From Stentor coeruleus (Eukaryota; Ciliophora; Heterotrichea; Heterotrichida; Stentoridae), in NCBI GenBank assembly GCA_001970955.1, contig MPUH01000233.1, forward strand, positions 1 to 64,000: 64,000 bases of DNA, read 5' to 3'. The notes below the pieces were generated by a model. It did no database searches. It was not told where the DNA came from and worked only from the letters and a program-made list of their open reading frames with translations. Positions 31,268 through 41,148 of this stretch are shown piece after piece. A program made the position numbers and the translations under genes. Numbering within the stretch: position 1 is the stretch's first letter; every line of letters starts with the position of its first letter.

Positions 31268-31870
31268 ATGTCACGATACAACAAACTTATTATCCCATCC
31301 GAAGAAGAAGAAAAAACCTGTCATTCTGCAGAGCCCGAAATCCAAATTCACCCTCGAAACGTCCTTCCAGACAACGAAACTTTAGAAGAAGAAATTGCAG
31401 AAAATCTAACTCGTATAAAAAAATTCTGTAACATAATGCTTATAACCTCTCCTATAATCCCAATCATATCCTGGTTCATTGATCCTTTTCATTTTGTATT
31501 TTATCAAGCTTTGATAATATTTATTATGCAAATCTATGTGGCAATAAGTGGACATAGGGCTATAAAAGCTGATTATTATAATCGACTTGAATATTTTAAG
31601 AAAATAGTTCATGCATTTTATGTTTATTTTTTGATATCTTTGGTTATGAATGAAATCGCAGCTATTTTGGTTAGTTCAGGGCATAATTTTAAAAACTGTG
31701 AGAAGTTTGTTAATAATAGAGTTTGTGTTAATAGGACTGGACTTATGACGACACAATTGATTACCCTACTTTTTAGTCCAGGATTAGATTTTGCTGTGTG
31801 GATTTTTTATAGGTATTTACTCATAGTGATTAATGAATGTAAAATTGGGCTGACTAAGAGACGTTTATAA
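31268..31870 (+). CDS. Hypothetical four-helix membrane protein
   Basis: A 200-residue protein with an acidic cytosolic N-terminus of about 48 residues and four predicted membrane helices, at about 53-72, 74-95, 108-133 and 158-186. Between helices 3 and 4 is a loop with two cysteines (FKNCEKFVNNRVCVN), recalling the two-cysteine loop of the spliced membrane protein at 13647-14258. The tail is short and basic (GLTKRRL). No family recognised. The frame is clean, the ATG is in a typical context, and the stop TAA is followed by TAGTTAG. Confidence 0.72.
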   Translation: MSRYNKLIIPSEEEEKTCHSAEPEIQIHPRNVLPDNETLEEEIAENLTRIKKFCNIMLITSPIIPIISWFIDPFHFVFYQALIIFIMQIYVAISGHRAIKADYYNRLEYFKKIVHAFYVYFLISLVMNEIAAILVSSGHNFKNCEKFVNNRVCVNRTGLMTTQLITLLFSPGLDFAVWIFYRYLLIVINECKIGLTKRRL

Positions 31871-31924
31871 TAGTTAGAAATAAGTTAACTTATACTAAAA
31901 TCCTCATAAAAAAAACCATTCATT

Positions 31925-32127
31925 TCATACATAAAAACATGCTAAAAATCTTAAATCCTAAAACTATAACCTCTTAAAAACATTTACTTAAAAAGTTCTT
32001 TAATATCAGTAATCCCATACTCAAAAGCTNATCCCTAAAAATCTTAAATCCTAAAACTAATCATCATAACCTCTTAAAAACATTTACTTAAAAAGTTCTT
32101 TAATATCAGTAATCCCATACTCAAAAG
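31925..32127. repeat. Duplicated block around an N (32030)
   Basis: The sequence before the N (AATCTTAAATCCTAAAACTA... to CTCAAAAGCT) is repeated after it, with a small insertion (AATCATC) in the second copy. The second copy contains the true 3' end of the large minus-strand gene; the first is a duplicate of it. Confidence 0.8.
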
Positions 32128-35100
32128 CTAAGGCAAAAACCGCACGACCTTTAACCGCCCTTTCTACTTTTTCCTCATCTAATCTTTTATTAACACAATA
32201 TTTCTCAAACATTTTCCCCAACATCTCACTCTCCATCTCCTTAACCCCATTTATCAACTTCCTAAATTCCTCCTCATTAACAAATTCCTCTTTCTCCAAA
32301 TCTTCAAACAAAACTTCCTGTATTTTATCCTTAATTTTCCTATAAAACCCCAACATTATTATCATAAACTTATCAGTATTAACACATTCTATAACATTTT
32401 TACCTATACTTTTCTTACCCATTCCTGTATTATCATCATTTTTCATATCCACAACTTTACTTATAATATTTTCTACATCCCCATCAGGTAATTTCCCATC
32501 AAAAATTGTATGAACACATTGTATCACCCTTTGTAATACAGAAAAATGATCCACAGCTGTATCTTCATTAAAAATATTTTTCCCATATTTTTCCCCTTCA
32601 ATAACATCACTACATGTTAAATAAAAATTCCAATCTTCAACCTGATAATCTCCTTCTAAACCTAAGAATTTAGCGAAATTTCTAATTCTTAGAAGACTGT
32701 CTTTATAATAAAAACTTGAATGGATTATTTGCTTGAATTTGTTTTCAGCAACAATTTTCAAACCATATCGATTTGTAAGCATATCATATAATATCATACA
32801 AGTCTCATATTTGGCATAGTTTGGATTTTCTCGAGATTGTGAAGATTTTTCAGTGTAGACTAAGTTTATGATTTTCATTAAGGATTTTAAGTTAACTTCA
32901 ACTCGGACGTTTTGAGATGCTTGGATTTCATTGATTGTTTGCTGTAAAAGTTTTTGACCTGGGTGTGTGAGGATGATTTTTCTTGATACTTGGCCTAATG
33001 CGAATTCTTCTGGGATCACAAGGGTTTTGATTGGTTTGGATTTTGTATGAGACTTGAGGCTTTTTAAAGTATTTTGGGATTTTGAAGCACTTTGGGATTT
33101 TGCTAAGGGCTCAATTGGAGGGTTTTGAAGGACTTTTCGGCTACGAATTGTACTAGCAGCATGGATGTTACGAGATTTCTTTTTGGTTTTAGCTTTGGTG
33201 TTTGGCACTAGAGCTTTAGGAATCTCAGGATCTGTAGAAGAAATGATCTTTGCTTCTTCTTTTTCTTCAGTTTGACATGGTTTATTTTCTGATAAATTTT
33301 CTACTTCAACAGGAGTTTGGTTTTCTATATTAAAAAGATCTTTAGGTAGTAAATTGACTAAAATCGTCCCAAGTTCAGATGTTTTTTTTATAAAACTCAT
33401 ATCTTTAACCAAGTTTATTTTCCTTGTTGGATCATTAAAAATATCTTTAAGGATTTTTTGGATAATAGGCATTATAACAATCTGATTTAACATTTGTTCC
33501 TTATAAAACCCACCATTATGGTCTGTTTGACAATATTTATTACTCTTATTTTCTATATTTTCCGGTATATTCATTAGTTTCTGGACTTTAAAATTCCTAT
33601 TTTCAGTCATAGTCCTTTCTAATTTCTTTATATTATCCTTTAAATCACGCTGATTATCATCCTGCCCTTTAATATTCTGCAAACTTTCAAATACCGAGTC
33701 TTTTTTCCTTGGGTACTGCATCATTGATTTTCTTATAATTTTTCCTTTATTTTTAACTTTTACCTGAACTTCATCTTCACTAGTATCTGAGCCTCTTTCA
33801 TTATCTTCAGCAATTTCTGATATTTTCCTAACTTGTTTAGAAAATTTATTATCATCCCTTGAAGTTTTTGCTTTACTTTTTTTTTCAGATATAAAATTTA
33901 CTGGTAAAGAAGCTCTAACCATGCGATTTTTAGGGGATTTTATAGATGGGGTTGAGTTTTGGGATTTTTCTATTTCGTTTACTGAGTTTTCTGATGATGA
34001 TGAATATTGTTTTGGGATGTTTTTTATTTTATAAACCTGCGAATGTCGTTGTGGGATTTTTTTTGGCTTTATTTGGATTAAAGGCTTTTTGGCTGGAATT
34101 TCGTCTTCTGAGATTTGTTGGGACTTTTCTGATTCTTCGTTTTCAGCTGAAGAGTTTTCTTCTGTGATTGGCTTTTTTGCTTGTATTGGAGAGGGTCCTT
34201 TTTTGGTTTGGTTTTCAAGGATTGGGTTTTGAAGTTTTTTTGGATAAGTTTTTACCTGACGTTTAGGTTTTAGGGTTTTGGATTTGAGGTTTTTTGATGG
34301 GGATTTCGATTTGGATGCAGATTTCAGGGCTTTGGTAGAAAAGTTTTCCAAGTCTTTTTGGAGTTTGGACATAAAAATCGCCCCTTCTGGCAGTTCGGAA
34401 TCTATATTTTCCAATAGTCCTCTTCTTGAAATACTACTACTCACTGACTTTGACCTAACATAGCGTTTCTTATGTTTTTCATTTTCACTATCTTCCTCAT
34501 CATTCAAACTATCAGAATCTGAAAAACCTTCATCTAAATTCTTACTAAAAATAAATATTTTCTCAGGTATCATACTTTTTCTCCCTAAAACAAAATTAGC
34601 AGTAAAAACTTTTTCAGGCAAATTAGCTGCGATATCATCTTGTTTATAAAATCCAAAACCATTTTCATCTGGATATTGTACAGACCTATCACAAAAATCA
34701 TATTCTGTTTGTATCTCTTGGGTTAAAAAATTCTCTTCAATTCTAATCATTTGTGTTTCCTTTTCATAATACTCGACAATTCTAATAACTTCATCAAAAT
34801 ATTCCTTAGTAGCATTAATACCTTTATATGGCTGGATAACTTTTTGCTTATGAAAAAACCCTTCATTATCAAAAAAACCTAACATCACAACTGGTATTTT
34901 ATTAGATATTTTTGTATCTTGTGTACCGTCTTGATTATCATAAGTCCTTTCATCTAATTTTATAGGCATTTTTAATGCCATTGTGCTTTTACTTTGTTTC
35001 CCAATATAGAAAATCATTTCTCTTTCGGCTTGGGCTTTAGTTTCATCTATTTTCATGTTTAATAAACGGATTTCTTTATCTTTGATTCTTATGTTTTCTT

Positions 35101-36013
35101 TCAACTCACTTATTGTTTTCTCATATTTTTCTATTTCAGTTTTGAGACGGGTTCCTGAAGTTAACATAAAAGCTTCAAGACGTTTTTTTAAACTTTCAAT
35201 TTCATTGAGTCTTGTGTCTTCTTTTACACAGTTTATATCAATATGTGCATTCCAAATTTTTTGCATTAATACACCACGTTCTAAACATTGAGTACTAACT
35301 TGTCTTATAACTTCTTTAAAGCAAGTTGTATATATCAACTGAGCTCTTTTAACTTTCTCTTCAAGCATCAAATCTTTAGGTTCCTCAACATATGTTTTCA
35401 TCATCGATTCCAACCAAATTATAATAATCTCAACTTCTTTACGACCTGATGGTACACCTAAATCTAAATCTACTCTTGGGATTTCTGTTATAGATCCTTT
35501 ATTTTTTTTTAATATATGATCATAAAGATTTGTCAGTTGAGGTTGTATAAGTCCTGATTGAGTCCTATACAAAAGTCCACCTTCATTCAAAACATTTTGT
35601 AAGAGTTTTTCTTTGCGTTTAAGGATTCTTGTTTTCATTTCTTCTAAATCTTGAAGGAACTCTTCTTGTTTATCTGGTTCTTTAGATTCTCTTAAAGATG
35701 ATTGTATTTCTTGTAACGAACCAGGAAGTTTTCTAATATTTTGCTTTATCCCAAGGATTTCATAAAGTTTAGCTTCCTGTTGTTCGAAATTCGACCTTAG
35801 TTTCATGCTAGAGTCCATTCTATGAGAAACATCTCTGGTCAAACTGTTGGTTTTTTGTGAAGTCTGAACAGAAGATCGTGAATGGATGTTAGGAAAGCTA
35901 CTTTGCGATTTTAAAGGACTAATTGTTGGAGACTCTGACCTGTTAATTTCATTAAGGCTTTGCTTTTTGAGGATCTCAAAAGGATATATTTTCTCCTGTA
36001 ATTTTGGGTCCAT
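32084..36013 (-). CDS. Large AXDND1-like protein (axonemal dynein light chain domain)
   Basis: A single 1309-residue open frame. Residues 60-340 are helical and carry the strongest hint of identity: EEKVKRAQLIYTTCFKEVIR then QVSTQCLERGVLMQKIWNAH resembles the Ax_dynein_light domain of DNALI1 and AXDND1 (ELIRQVTxxCxERGxLLxxVRD), followed by a long coiled coil. Residues 400-480 repeat aromatic short motifs (GFFDNEGFFHKQ, GFGFYKQDD; compare GGFYKEQ near 860). Residues 520-800 are basic, serine-rich and probably disordered. Residues 1050-1309 are helical with EF-hand-like spacing, without clear calcium loops. An axonemal role is inferred from the domain; the rest is unrecognised. Confidence 0.75.
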   Translation of the reverse strand: MDPKLQEKIYPFEILKKQSLNEINRSESPTISPLKSQSSFPNIHSRSSVQTSQKTNSLTRDVSHRMDSSMKLRSNFEQQEAKLYEILGIKQNIRKLPGSLQEIQSSLRESKEPDKQEEFLQDLEEMKTRILKRKEKLLQNVLNEGGLLYRTQSGLIQPQLTNLYDHILKKNKGSITEIPRVDLDLGVPSGRKEVEIIIIWLESMMKTYVEEPKDLMLEEKVKRAQLIYTTCFKEVIRQVSTQCLERGVLMQKIWNAHIDINCVKEDTRLNEIESLKKRLEAFMLTSGTRLKTEIEKYEKTISELKENIRIKDKEIRLLNMKIDETKAQAEREMIFYIGKQSKSTMALKMPIKLDERTYDNQDGTQDTKISNKIPVVMLGFFDNEGFFHKQKVIQPYKGINATKEYFDEVIRIVEYYEKETQMIRIEENFLTQEIQTEYDFCDRSVQYPDENGFGFYKQDDIAANLPEKVFTANFVLGRKSMIPEKIFIFSKNLDEGFSDSDSLNDEEDSENEKHKKRYVRSKSVSSSISRRGLLENIDSELPEGAIFMSKLQKDLENFSTKALKSASKSKSPSKNLKSKTLKPKRQVKTYPKKLQNPILENQTKKGPSPIQAKKPITEENSSAENEESEKSQQISEDEIPAKKPLIQIKPKKIPQRHSQVYKIKNIPKQYSSSSENSVNEIEKSQNSTPSIKSPKNRMVRASLPVNFISEKKSKAKTSRDDNKFSKQVRKISEIAEDNERGSDTSEDEVQVKVKNKGKIIRKSMMQYPRKKDSVFESLQNIKGQDDNQRDLKDNIKKLERTMTENRNFKVQKLMNIPENIENKSNKYCQTDHNGGFYKEQMLNQIVIMPIIQKILKDIFNDPTRKINLVKDMSFIKKTSELGTILVNLLPKDLFNIENQTPVEVENLSENKPCQTEEKEEAKIISSTDPEIPKALVPNTKAKTKKKSRNIHAASTIRSRKVLQNPPIEPLAKSQSASKSQNTLKSLKSHTKSKPIKTLVIPEEFALGQVSRKIILTHPGQKLLQQTINEIQASQNVRVEVNLKSLMKIINLVYTEKSSQSRENPNYAKYETCMILYDMLTNRYGLKIVAENKFKQIIHSSFYYKDSLLRIRNFAKFLGLEGDYQVEDWNFYLTCSDVIEGEKYGKNIFNEDTAVDHFSVLQRVIQCVHTIFDGKLPDGDVENIISKVVDMKNDDNTGMGKKSIGKNVIECVNTDKFMIIMLGFYRKIKDKIQEVLFEDLEKEEFVNEEEFRKLINGVKEMESEMLGKMFEKYCVNKRLDEEKVERAVKGRAVFALAFEYGITDIKELFK

Positions 36014-36707
36014 ATTATTATAGAATCTTAATTCATGGGTTTTGTTAAGATATTGAGTGATGATTTAATGTAAGGTTTTAGTTTTGTGTAGATTAGGATA
36101 GGATATTGTAAATTATAATTTGAATATAAAGATTAATTTTTTAAATATTGATGATAGATATGCATAATTTACTTTTTCCATAAAATATTAGTAGAAATCT
36201 TATTTCACAATTCAATTTTACAAATACAGTTTCAATAACCATCGATCAGCAAGCTAAACTATTTTTTCTACAAACTTATAAATTTCTAAATATCTTCAAG
36301 TTTGCGATTGTCAAAAAAAAATTCTAGGCTATCATTACAAAAATTTTTCTCTTAAAAAAAATGATACTTTCCCTCTATTAGAAATTTCCTACTCCTCTAA
36401 AAAATTCTTAAAAAAATCAATTACAAACTCATACTTTTCAGTCAACAACCTTCTATTCGAAATCCATAATTTTTATCATAATAAAAATCTCAATAAATTT
36501 ATCAGTATTTCTCATGAAGTGCTTATTTCATTATATAATTTTGATAGTTTATCTAAAAACTCATATATTAAATCTATAATAAAGCTTAACACCCCATAAA
36601 AACCACATCTTACTTCAATCTTAATAATAAACACAACCCTTAATCAATTTTATATTTTTACTTGTCACAAAAATCCATATTTGCATTTGTTTATCCTTAT
36701 AATATTT
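36014..36707. other. Intergenic between divergent genes
   Basis: Next to the minus-strand gene it is G-rich on the + strand, and toward the next + strand gene it is C-rich, so each gene has a C-rich sense-strand upstream flank. No other gene was recognised. Confidence 0.5.
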
Positions 36708-37007
36708 ATGATACAGGCTAAATCCATTCAAGACCTCGAAACAAGTCCTCATCTAACCCAAAGCACTGAAGAAAACGATAACGAAGCCATTTCCCACTAC
36801 ATCAAAGAACTCAAAGAAATTCAGTTAAAAAAAAAGCATTTAATTCCTACAATATCTTTACGAAAAAGCAGTCAAGACAATCAAAACCTAAGGCCACATA
36901 AAAAAATCGAAAGGCTTTCCATCGCCATAATCCGTGCTAAAGATAACCTAATAACCCCAAAATGCGATTTCTCGCCTACAAAAAGGCCAAGAATAGGTAC
37001 AAAATAA
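36708..37007 (+). CDS. Small hypothetical protein, 99 residues
   Basis: Open frame from an ATG at 36708 (MIQAKSIQDLETSPHLTQST) to TAA. The protein is hydrophilic, with a central helix (HYIKELKEIQLKKKHLIPTI) and a basic end (PTKRPRIGTK). Codon use, with many C-ending codons, looks like the 5' parts of its neighbours rather than like intergenic DNA. No family recognised. Converges on the AGC kinase with a 142-base gap. Confidence 0.45.
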   Translation: MIQAKSIQDLETSPHLTQSTEENDNEAISHYIKELKEIQLKKKHLIPTISLRKSSQDNQNLRPHKKIERLSIAIIRAKDNLITPKCDFSPTKRPRIGTK

Positions 37008-37149
37008 TATTATTTATAACAAAAAAACCCTTTAAACCCTTTATCCACACTTCAAAAACCTTTATCCACTTTATTTCCCTTAAACCCTACATTTTCGTTA
37101 ACATTCAAACTAAGAATTTTCCTATCTTTAAACCAAAGCTCGTTAAAAT

Positions 37150-38268
37150 TTATATATCGAGGTCCATAACAGCTGAATCCCCGCTACCATTATAAGAAAA
37201 GCCTTGGAATGTTTGCCCACAGCCAGGCGACGTGGCTATATTAGGGCTTTCTCCAACTGGACTATGTGCAAAATCTTCACTAAAAAACACAGGTTCTTTA
37301 GGATCATTGATATCTGGGACAAAAGGTGGGGTTATATTTCTTTGTTCAAGTTCTTCCCAGTCTATATCTTGAAACCATGGATGTGCCATGACCTCTTCTC
37401 CACCATCAGCTCCTAATCTCATTCTTGGGTCTTTGATTAATAATTTGTTTATAAGATCAACGGCTGTTGAATTGATAGCTTGAGGGAATTTGACTCGGCT
37501 TTGGATGATTCTTTTATATACTTCACGACGATCTTCAACGTAAAATGGAGGTAGTCCGACAAGCATTTCATAAATGATGCAACCTAAAGACCACCAATCT
37601 GCTGAATGTCCATGGCCTTGTCTGAGGATAATTTCTGGGGCGATGTATTCTGGGGTTCCACAAACTGTTCTAGTAACATCAAAGCTTGAAATATTCTCTT
37701 TTGATAAACCAAAGTCTGTGATTTTTGGATACCCAAGGGCGTCTATTACTATGTTTTCCGGTTTTAGACTATGTAAAAATTACTCGCGGTATATGATGTT
37801 TAAGGAGTGAAGGTACTTTAAAGCTAAGACAATACAAGCAGAGTAAAAACGTGCCCTGTCTTCTGAGAAGNTGTTTAAGGAGTGAAGGTACTTTAAAGCT
37901 AAGACAATACAAGCAGAGTAAAAACGTGCCCTGTCTTCTGAGAAGCGTTTAAATTTACTCAAATGATAATAAAGTTCACCACCTGAACAGTATTCTAAAG
38001 CCATATAAAGTTTATCTTTTGTTCTAAATGCGTAATGTAAATGCACAATATAAGGATGCTTAGTTTTTTGAAGTACTGACCTTTCAGACAGTGTGTGCTG
38101 GATTTGTTTTTTTTCTTTGATGACCTTTTTTTTGAGGATTTTCAGAGCGAAAAGCTCGTTGGTATCTTTTTTTTGCACTAAAAGCACTTTACCATACTCA
38201 CCTTTACCAAGAAGTCTTATTATTTCGAAGTCATCTAAAGAAACTTGTTTTTTATCGATTGAATTCAT
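37150..38268 (-). CDS. AGC protein kinase (Akt/S6K/PKC-like), spliced
   Basis: Exons 37784-38268 and 37150-37768. The 15-nt intron splits the catalytic loop; splicing gives IIYRDLKPENIV. An N at 37871 is followed by a 74-base in-frame duplicate; without it the protein has 342 residues. Motifs: GKGEYGKVLLV loop, ALKILKK lysine, DFGLSK, T-loop TRTVCGTPEYIAPE and DWWSLG. The C-tail carries a turn-motif-like SPNIATSP and a hydrophobic motif FQGFSY, the signature of AGC kinases activated by PDK1 and TORC2-type kinases. There is no PH, C1 or C2 domain before the kinase domain. Placement among Akt, S6K and SGK cannot be settled by eye. Confidence 0.9.
37769..37783 (-). other. 15-nt intron inside the kinase catalytic loop
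   Basis: Sense sequence GTAATTTTTACATAG, between TACCGCGA and TCTAAAACCGG. Splicing gives YRDLKPEN. Retention gives an immediate TAA. Confidence 0.93.
37797..37945. repeat. Duplicated block around an N (37871)
   Basis: The 74 bases 37797-37870 recur exactly at 37872-37945. With the N the period is 75, so the kinase frame survives with 25 repeated residues (RFSEDRARFYSACIVLALKY region). No kinase has this duplication, so it is an assembly artefact. Confidence 0.9.
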
Positions 38269-38538
38269 ATTTTTTACTTATGTTAGGAAAATGTTTTATG
38301 CCTGGTTGGAATAGTTTTACGATAGGCTTTGATATGCAGATGATAGAGAAATTGGATTTGGATATAATGGGAAAGGAGAAAAGGTTTGGTTTTGAAGATT
38401 TTGTATAAAAGTCGATAGTTTTTTCCTGGTTTTAGTTTAGGGTTGAATTATTTCACATGAAAATAAATTATTCACATTTAAAACTCCTCACACCCAACTT
38501 GCTTTACCCACCAACTCTAATCATAAAACTCAAACCAT

Positions 38539-39253
38539 TTAATAATCATTAACTTCGCTAATGTCATTTATAACAATTTCCTTTAGATCATTAAAACTTA
38601 ATCTTTTCCCATATCTTCTTCAATGTATTGACTAATCAAATCTCTATAAAAAGTGTTACTCATCCCAATAACCAATTCTATTAAATCATCCTTATCTAAA
38701 TTCTATACCTCAATCATATCACTTCTAAAATATTAAACTGCAAGATAAAACATCAGTTTTGCTTCTTAAAAGCTTAATCTTTTACCCTTCACAGTTTTTT
38801 TTTTTTAACTCAAGGGTATATAAGATCACATAATTTTTTAAGGTATTTTTTTGGTACCCTTTTTTTATGAGCAAGAATTGCATTAAAATTTATATGTTTG
38901 TGTATGCTATAAGGGAATGAGGGAAAATAGATATATTTGATGGGAAGATGCTTGCATGGAATATACTATAAGATAAAGGTTAAGTTCTGGGATAGTGGAT
39001 TTTGTAGTGAAAGAATGAATATAGTTTAAAGCAATTATAAGTTGTCTGACAAGGGTTTTGATTTCATTTTTAAAGAAAATAACCTCAAATGCTTTTTTTA
39101 TATAATAATTCTGGTTTAAGAGTCTTAGTCCACTGTTTGTACAATCGCGAACTCAAATTTCATAACAACTTTATCCTGATACTTAAAATAATACTTCAAA
39201 AAACTGTTTTTTTATCAAATAACGCTACCAAAGTATCTGCTTGGCTCTGACAT
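38539..39253 (-). pseudogene. Possible decayed protein-kinase-like gene
   Basis: Coding-like islands in order on the minus strand: MSEPSRYFGSVI at 39253; KYYFKYQDKVVMKFEFAIVQ soon after; then at 39080-39009 the stretch KNEIKTLVRQLIIALNYIHS, which looks like the alpha-E helix of a protein kinase just before the catalytic loop. The catalytic loop itself is not found. Near the end, DKDDLIELVIGMSNTFYRDL and, one frame away, LSFNDLKEIVINDISEVNDY run to a TAA at 38539. Stops and frame changes separate the islands. The two ends may belong to different relics. Confidence 0.3.
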
Positions 39254-39624
39254 TTTCTATATTTTTATCTAGTTTTTATATAAACTTATCTAGTTTGATT
39301 AGGATTTTTTGAAGGAGTTTATAAGTTTTTTTGAAGAAGTTTATAAGTTTTTTGATCTATTAGAAGTAGATATGCTGTTTTTCTAATGATATAAGAATAA
39401 TAGGTAGAATTGAAGGGTATGCATTTTTTAGAAGATTAGAGGATGGGCTAGTTATATAGAGTTATGAAAAAGTTTGGTTTAGGATGATGTTGATATTAAA
39501 TAGGGGATAAAGTTTAGAGTTTAGTCTAATGGATTTACTATTTGCTTAAAAAATATATAAACACAATAAATTTTCGCAGATTCATACAGTATTATTACTA
39601 CTATAACAATCTTACATATACAAA

Positions 39625-39917
39625 CCTCACCAAACTTAGTTTTAGATATGATCAACATTAAGTTCAGACAATAAAAGTACTTATAATTCAAATGTTCATA
39701 AAACACAATGGCAGACTTTGAGAATAATTTTTTTCACTTGTCCTGCCAAACTTTATATGCATATCAAAATNCCTCACCAAACTTAGTTTTAGATATGATC
39801 AACATTAAGTTCAGACAATAAAAGTACTTATAATTCAAATGTTCATAAAACATAATGGCAGACTTTGAGAATAATTTTTTTCACTTGTCCTGCCAAACTT
39901 TATATGCATATCAAAAT
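39625..39917. repeat. Duplicated block around an N (39771)
   Basis: About 145 bases (CCTCACCAAACTTAG... to TGCATATCAAAAT) recur after the N with one or two differences (AAACACAATGG against AAACATAATGG). Non-coding. Confidence 0.85.
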
Positions 39918-40014
39918 CTATCTAAATCTATCCTAAAAGGTCATTTATAATCCAATAGACCACTAAAAATGTTATCTGGCCAATAACATAAACAGTGAGG
40001 TTCTTGTTTATTAT

Positions 40015-40191
40015 CTAAGAAGATCTTGGTTTTATAGTAAAAGTAGCAAAGATTATGACTTTGACGTATAAAAAAATATTTTTTATTAAAGAAAAATTGT
40101 GCTTTTCATACAAATACCTTCTATACAACTCTAATGATATCTTCAGCTTAACCCGGAAAGCCAGCCTTTCGTCCTTGCTGTTACCACTCAT
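40015..40191 (-). CDS. Small open frame, 58 residues, uncertain
   Basis: ATG to TAG on the minus strand encoding MSGNSKDERLAFRVKLKISL and then a basic, partly hydrophobic stretch. The first half is richer in G+C than the surrounding DNA. No family recognised. It may be a fragment of a lost gene rather than a working one. Confidence 0.22.
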   Translation of the reverse strand: MSGNSKDERLAFRVKLKISLELYRRYLYEKHNFSLIKNIFLYVKVIIFATFTIKPRSS

Positions 40192-40380
40192 ATTTTCACT
40201 TAAACCATTTAATAAGTTAAAGGTTTTCTCTTTACAAAAAGTTCTTTAGTTCCTACAGGTTTAACCCTAGGGCAAAAAAGTCTTTGTCCTTAGGCATAGA
40301 ATTCCATACTTCTAATTTTTGTGTTAATCTATCCCTTAGATAAATGTACTTATTTTTAGCCACATATTTATAAATCATAT

Positions 40381-41148
40381 ATGTGCAACTTTAACCTTAT
40401 ATGCCAAGTTAGAGACGGCACATGCAATTGTGGGAAGGCGAAGTCAAGCCCAGAAATCATAAGACCAATGCCAGTTCCCTTTACCCCAGGTGTCGACACG
40501 AACTTACTCGGGACTCTATTCCGAATCATCGCCCAGCAAAACGAAATGATCAAAGCAATCGCTGAACAAACAAAATTCGCCTTAGAAAAAATCACGAGTA
40601 TTGCCGAAAACACCTCACAAACCATAACAACCACATCTTCCCCAGGCGAAGAAGTCACAACTTCAAACCAGCTGCAGAAAATCCTCTGTGGCGAAGAAAT
40701 TCAACATTCATATTCACTACAAGTTGTAAGTGAATTACCAAATCCCGCTTATAAAGAAAGAGCTTTTTCATTATTACTACAAATAGTCGATACACAAGGC
40801 AATAAAGCTGTCCTTCCAGAAAGTTTAAATTTCAAAGTTATGCTTTTTACTACTGAAAGTCCACCAAAACTAATGAAAATCAATACATCAGGAGATAAAA
40901 TCATGAAAGGTACTATAGAAGCACAAGGTAATAGCACATTATTCTTTAGAAAAATTGCTATAAAAGAAGTGACATCACATTTTAGAAACGGATGCTTTTT
41001 CTTTGTCGTTGCACCAAAAGATGCGAATTATATCAAACCATTGATTATTGAAAGTTTTGTTGTTAAAGCTAGGAAGATTAATGATGGGACACCGAATAAA
41101 AAGATGAAGATTAATGAAAAAGAAGGCCTTGAGGTTAACAGTTTATAG
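40381..41148 (+). CDS. Hypothetical protein, 255 residues
   Basis: I do not recognise this protein. The N-terminus carries CNFNLIC and CNCGK, possibly a small metal site. Residues 38-75 form a helix (LLGTLFRIIAQQNEMIKAIA). Residues 95-235 look like a beta sandwich (SLQVVSELPNPAYKERAFSL, NFKVMLFTTESPPKLMKIN, NGCFFFVVAPKDANYIKPLI, ESFVVKARK), and the tail is basic (NKKMKIN), which would suit a nuclear or nucleic-acid-binding protein. Single exon; the codon use shifts from C-ending at the 5' end to T/A-ending at the 3' end, as in other genes here. Confidence 0.7.
   Translation: MCNFNLICQVRDGTCNCGKAKSSPEIIRPMPVPFTPGVDTNLLGTLFRIIAQQNEMIKAIAEQTKFALEKITSIAENTSQTITTTSSPGEEVTTSNQLQKILCGEEIQHSYSLQVVSELPNPAYKERAFSLLLQIVDTQGNKAVLPESLNFKVMLFTTESPPKLMKINTSGDKIMKGTIEAQGNSTLFFRKIAIKEVTSHFRNGCFFFVVAPKDANYIKPLIIESFVVKARKINDGTPNKKMKINEKEGLEVNSL

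Larger units (their letters stand above)
38269..40380. other. Long low-density region with gene debris
   Basis: About 2.1 kb with no intact gene. It holds kinase-like fragments on the minus strand, a 58-codon minus-strand frame (both listed separately), a duplicated block around an N at 39771, and a small tandem repeat near 39310-39350 (GAAGGAGTTTATAAGTTTTT twice, imperfect). Confidence 0.5.
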
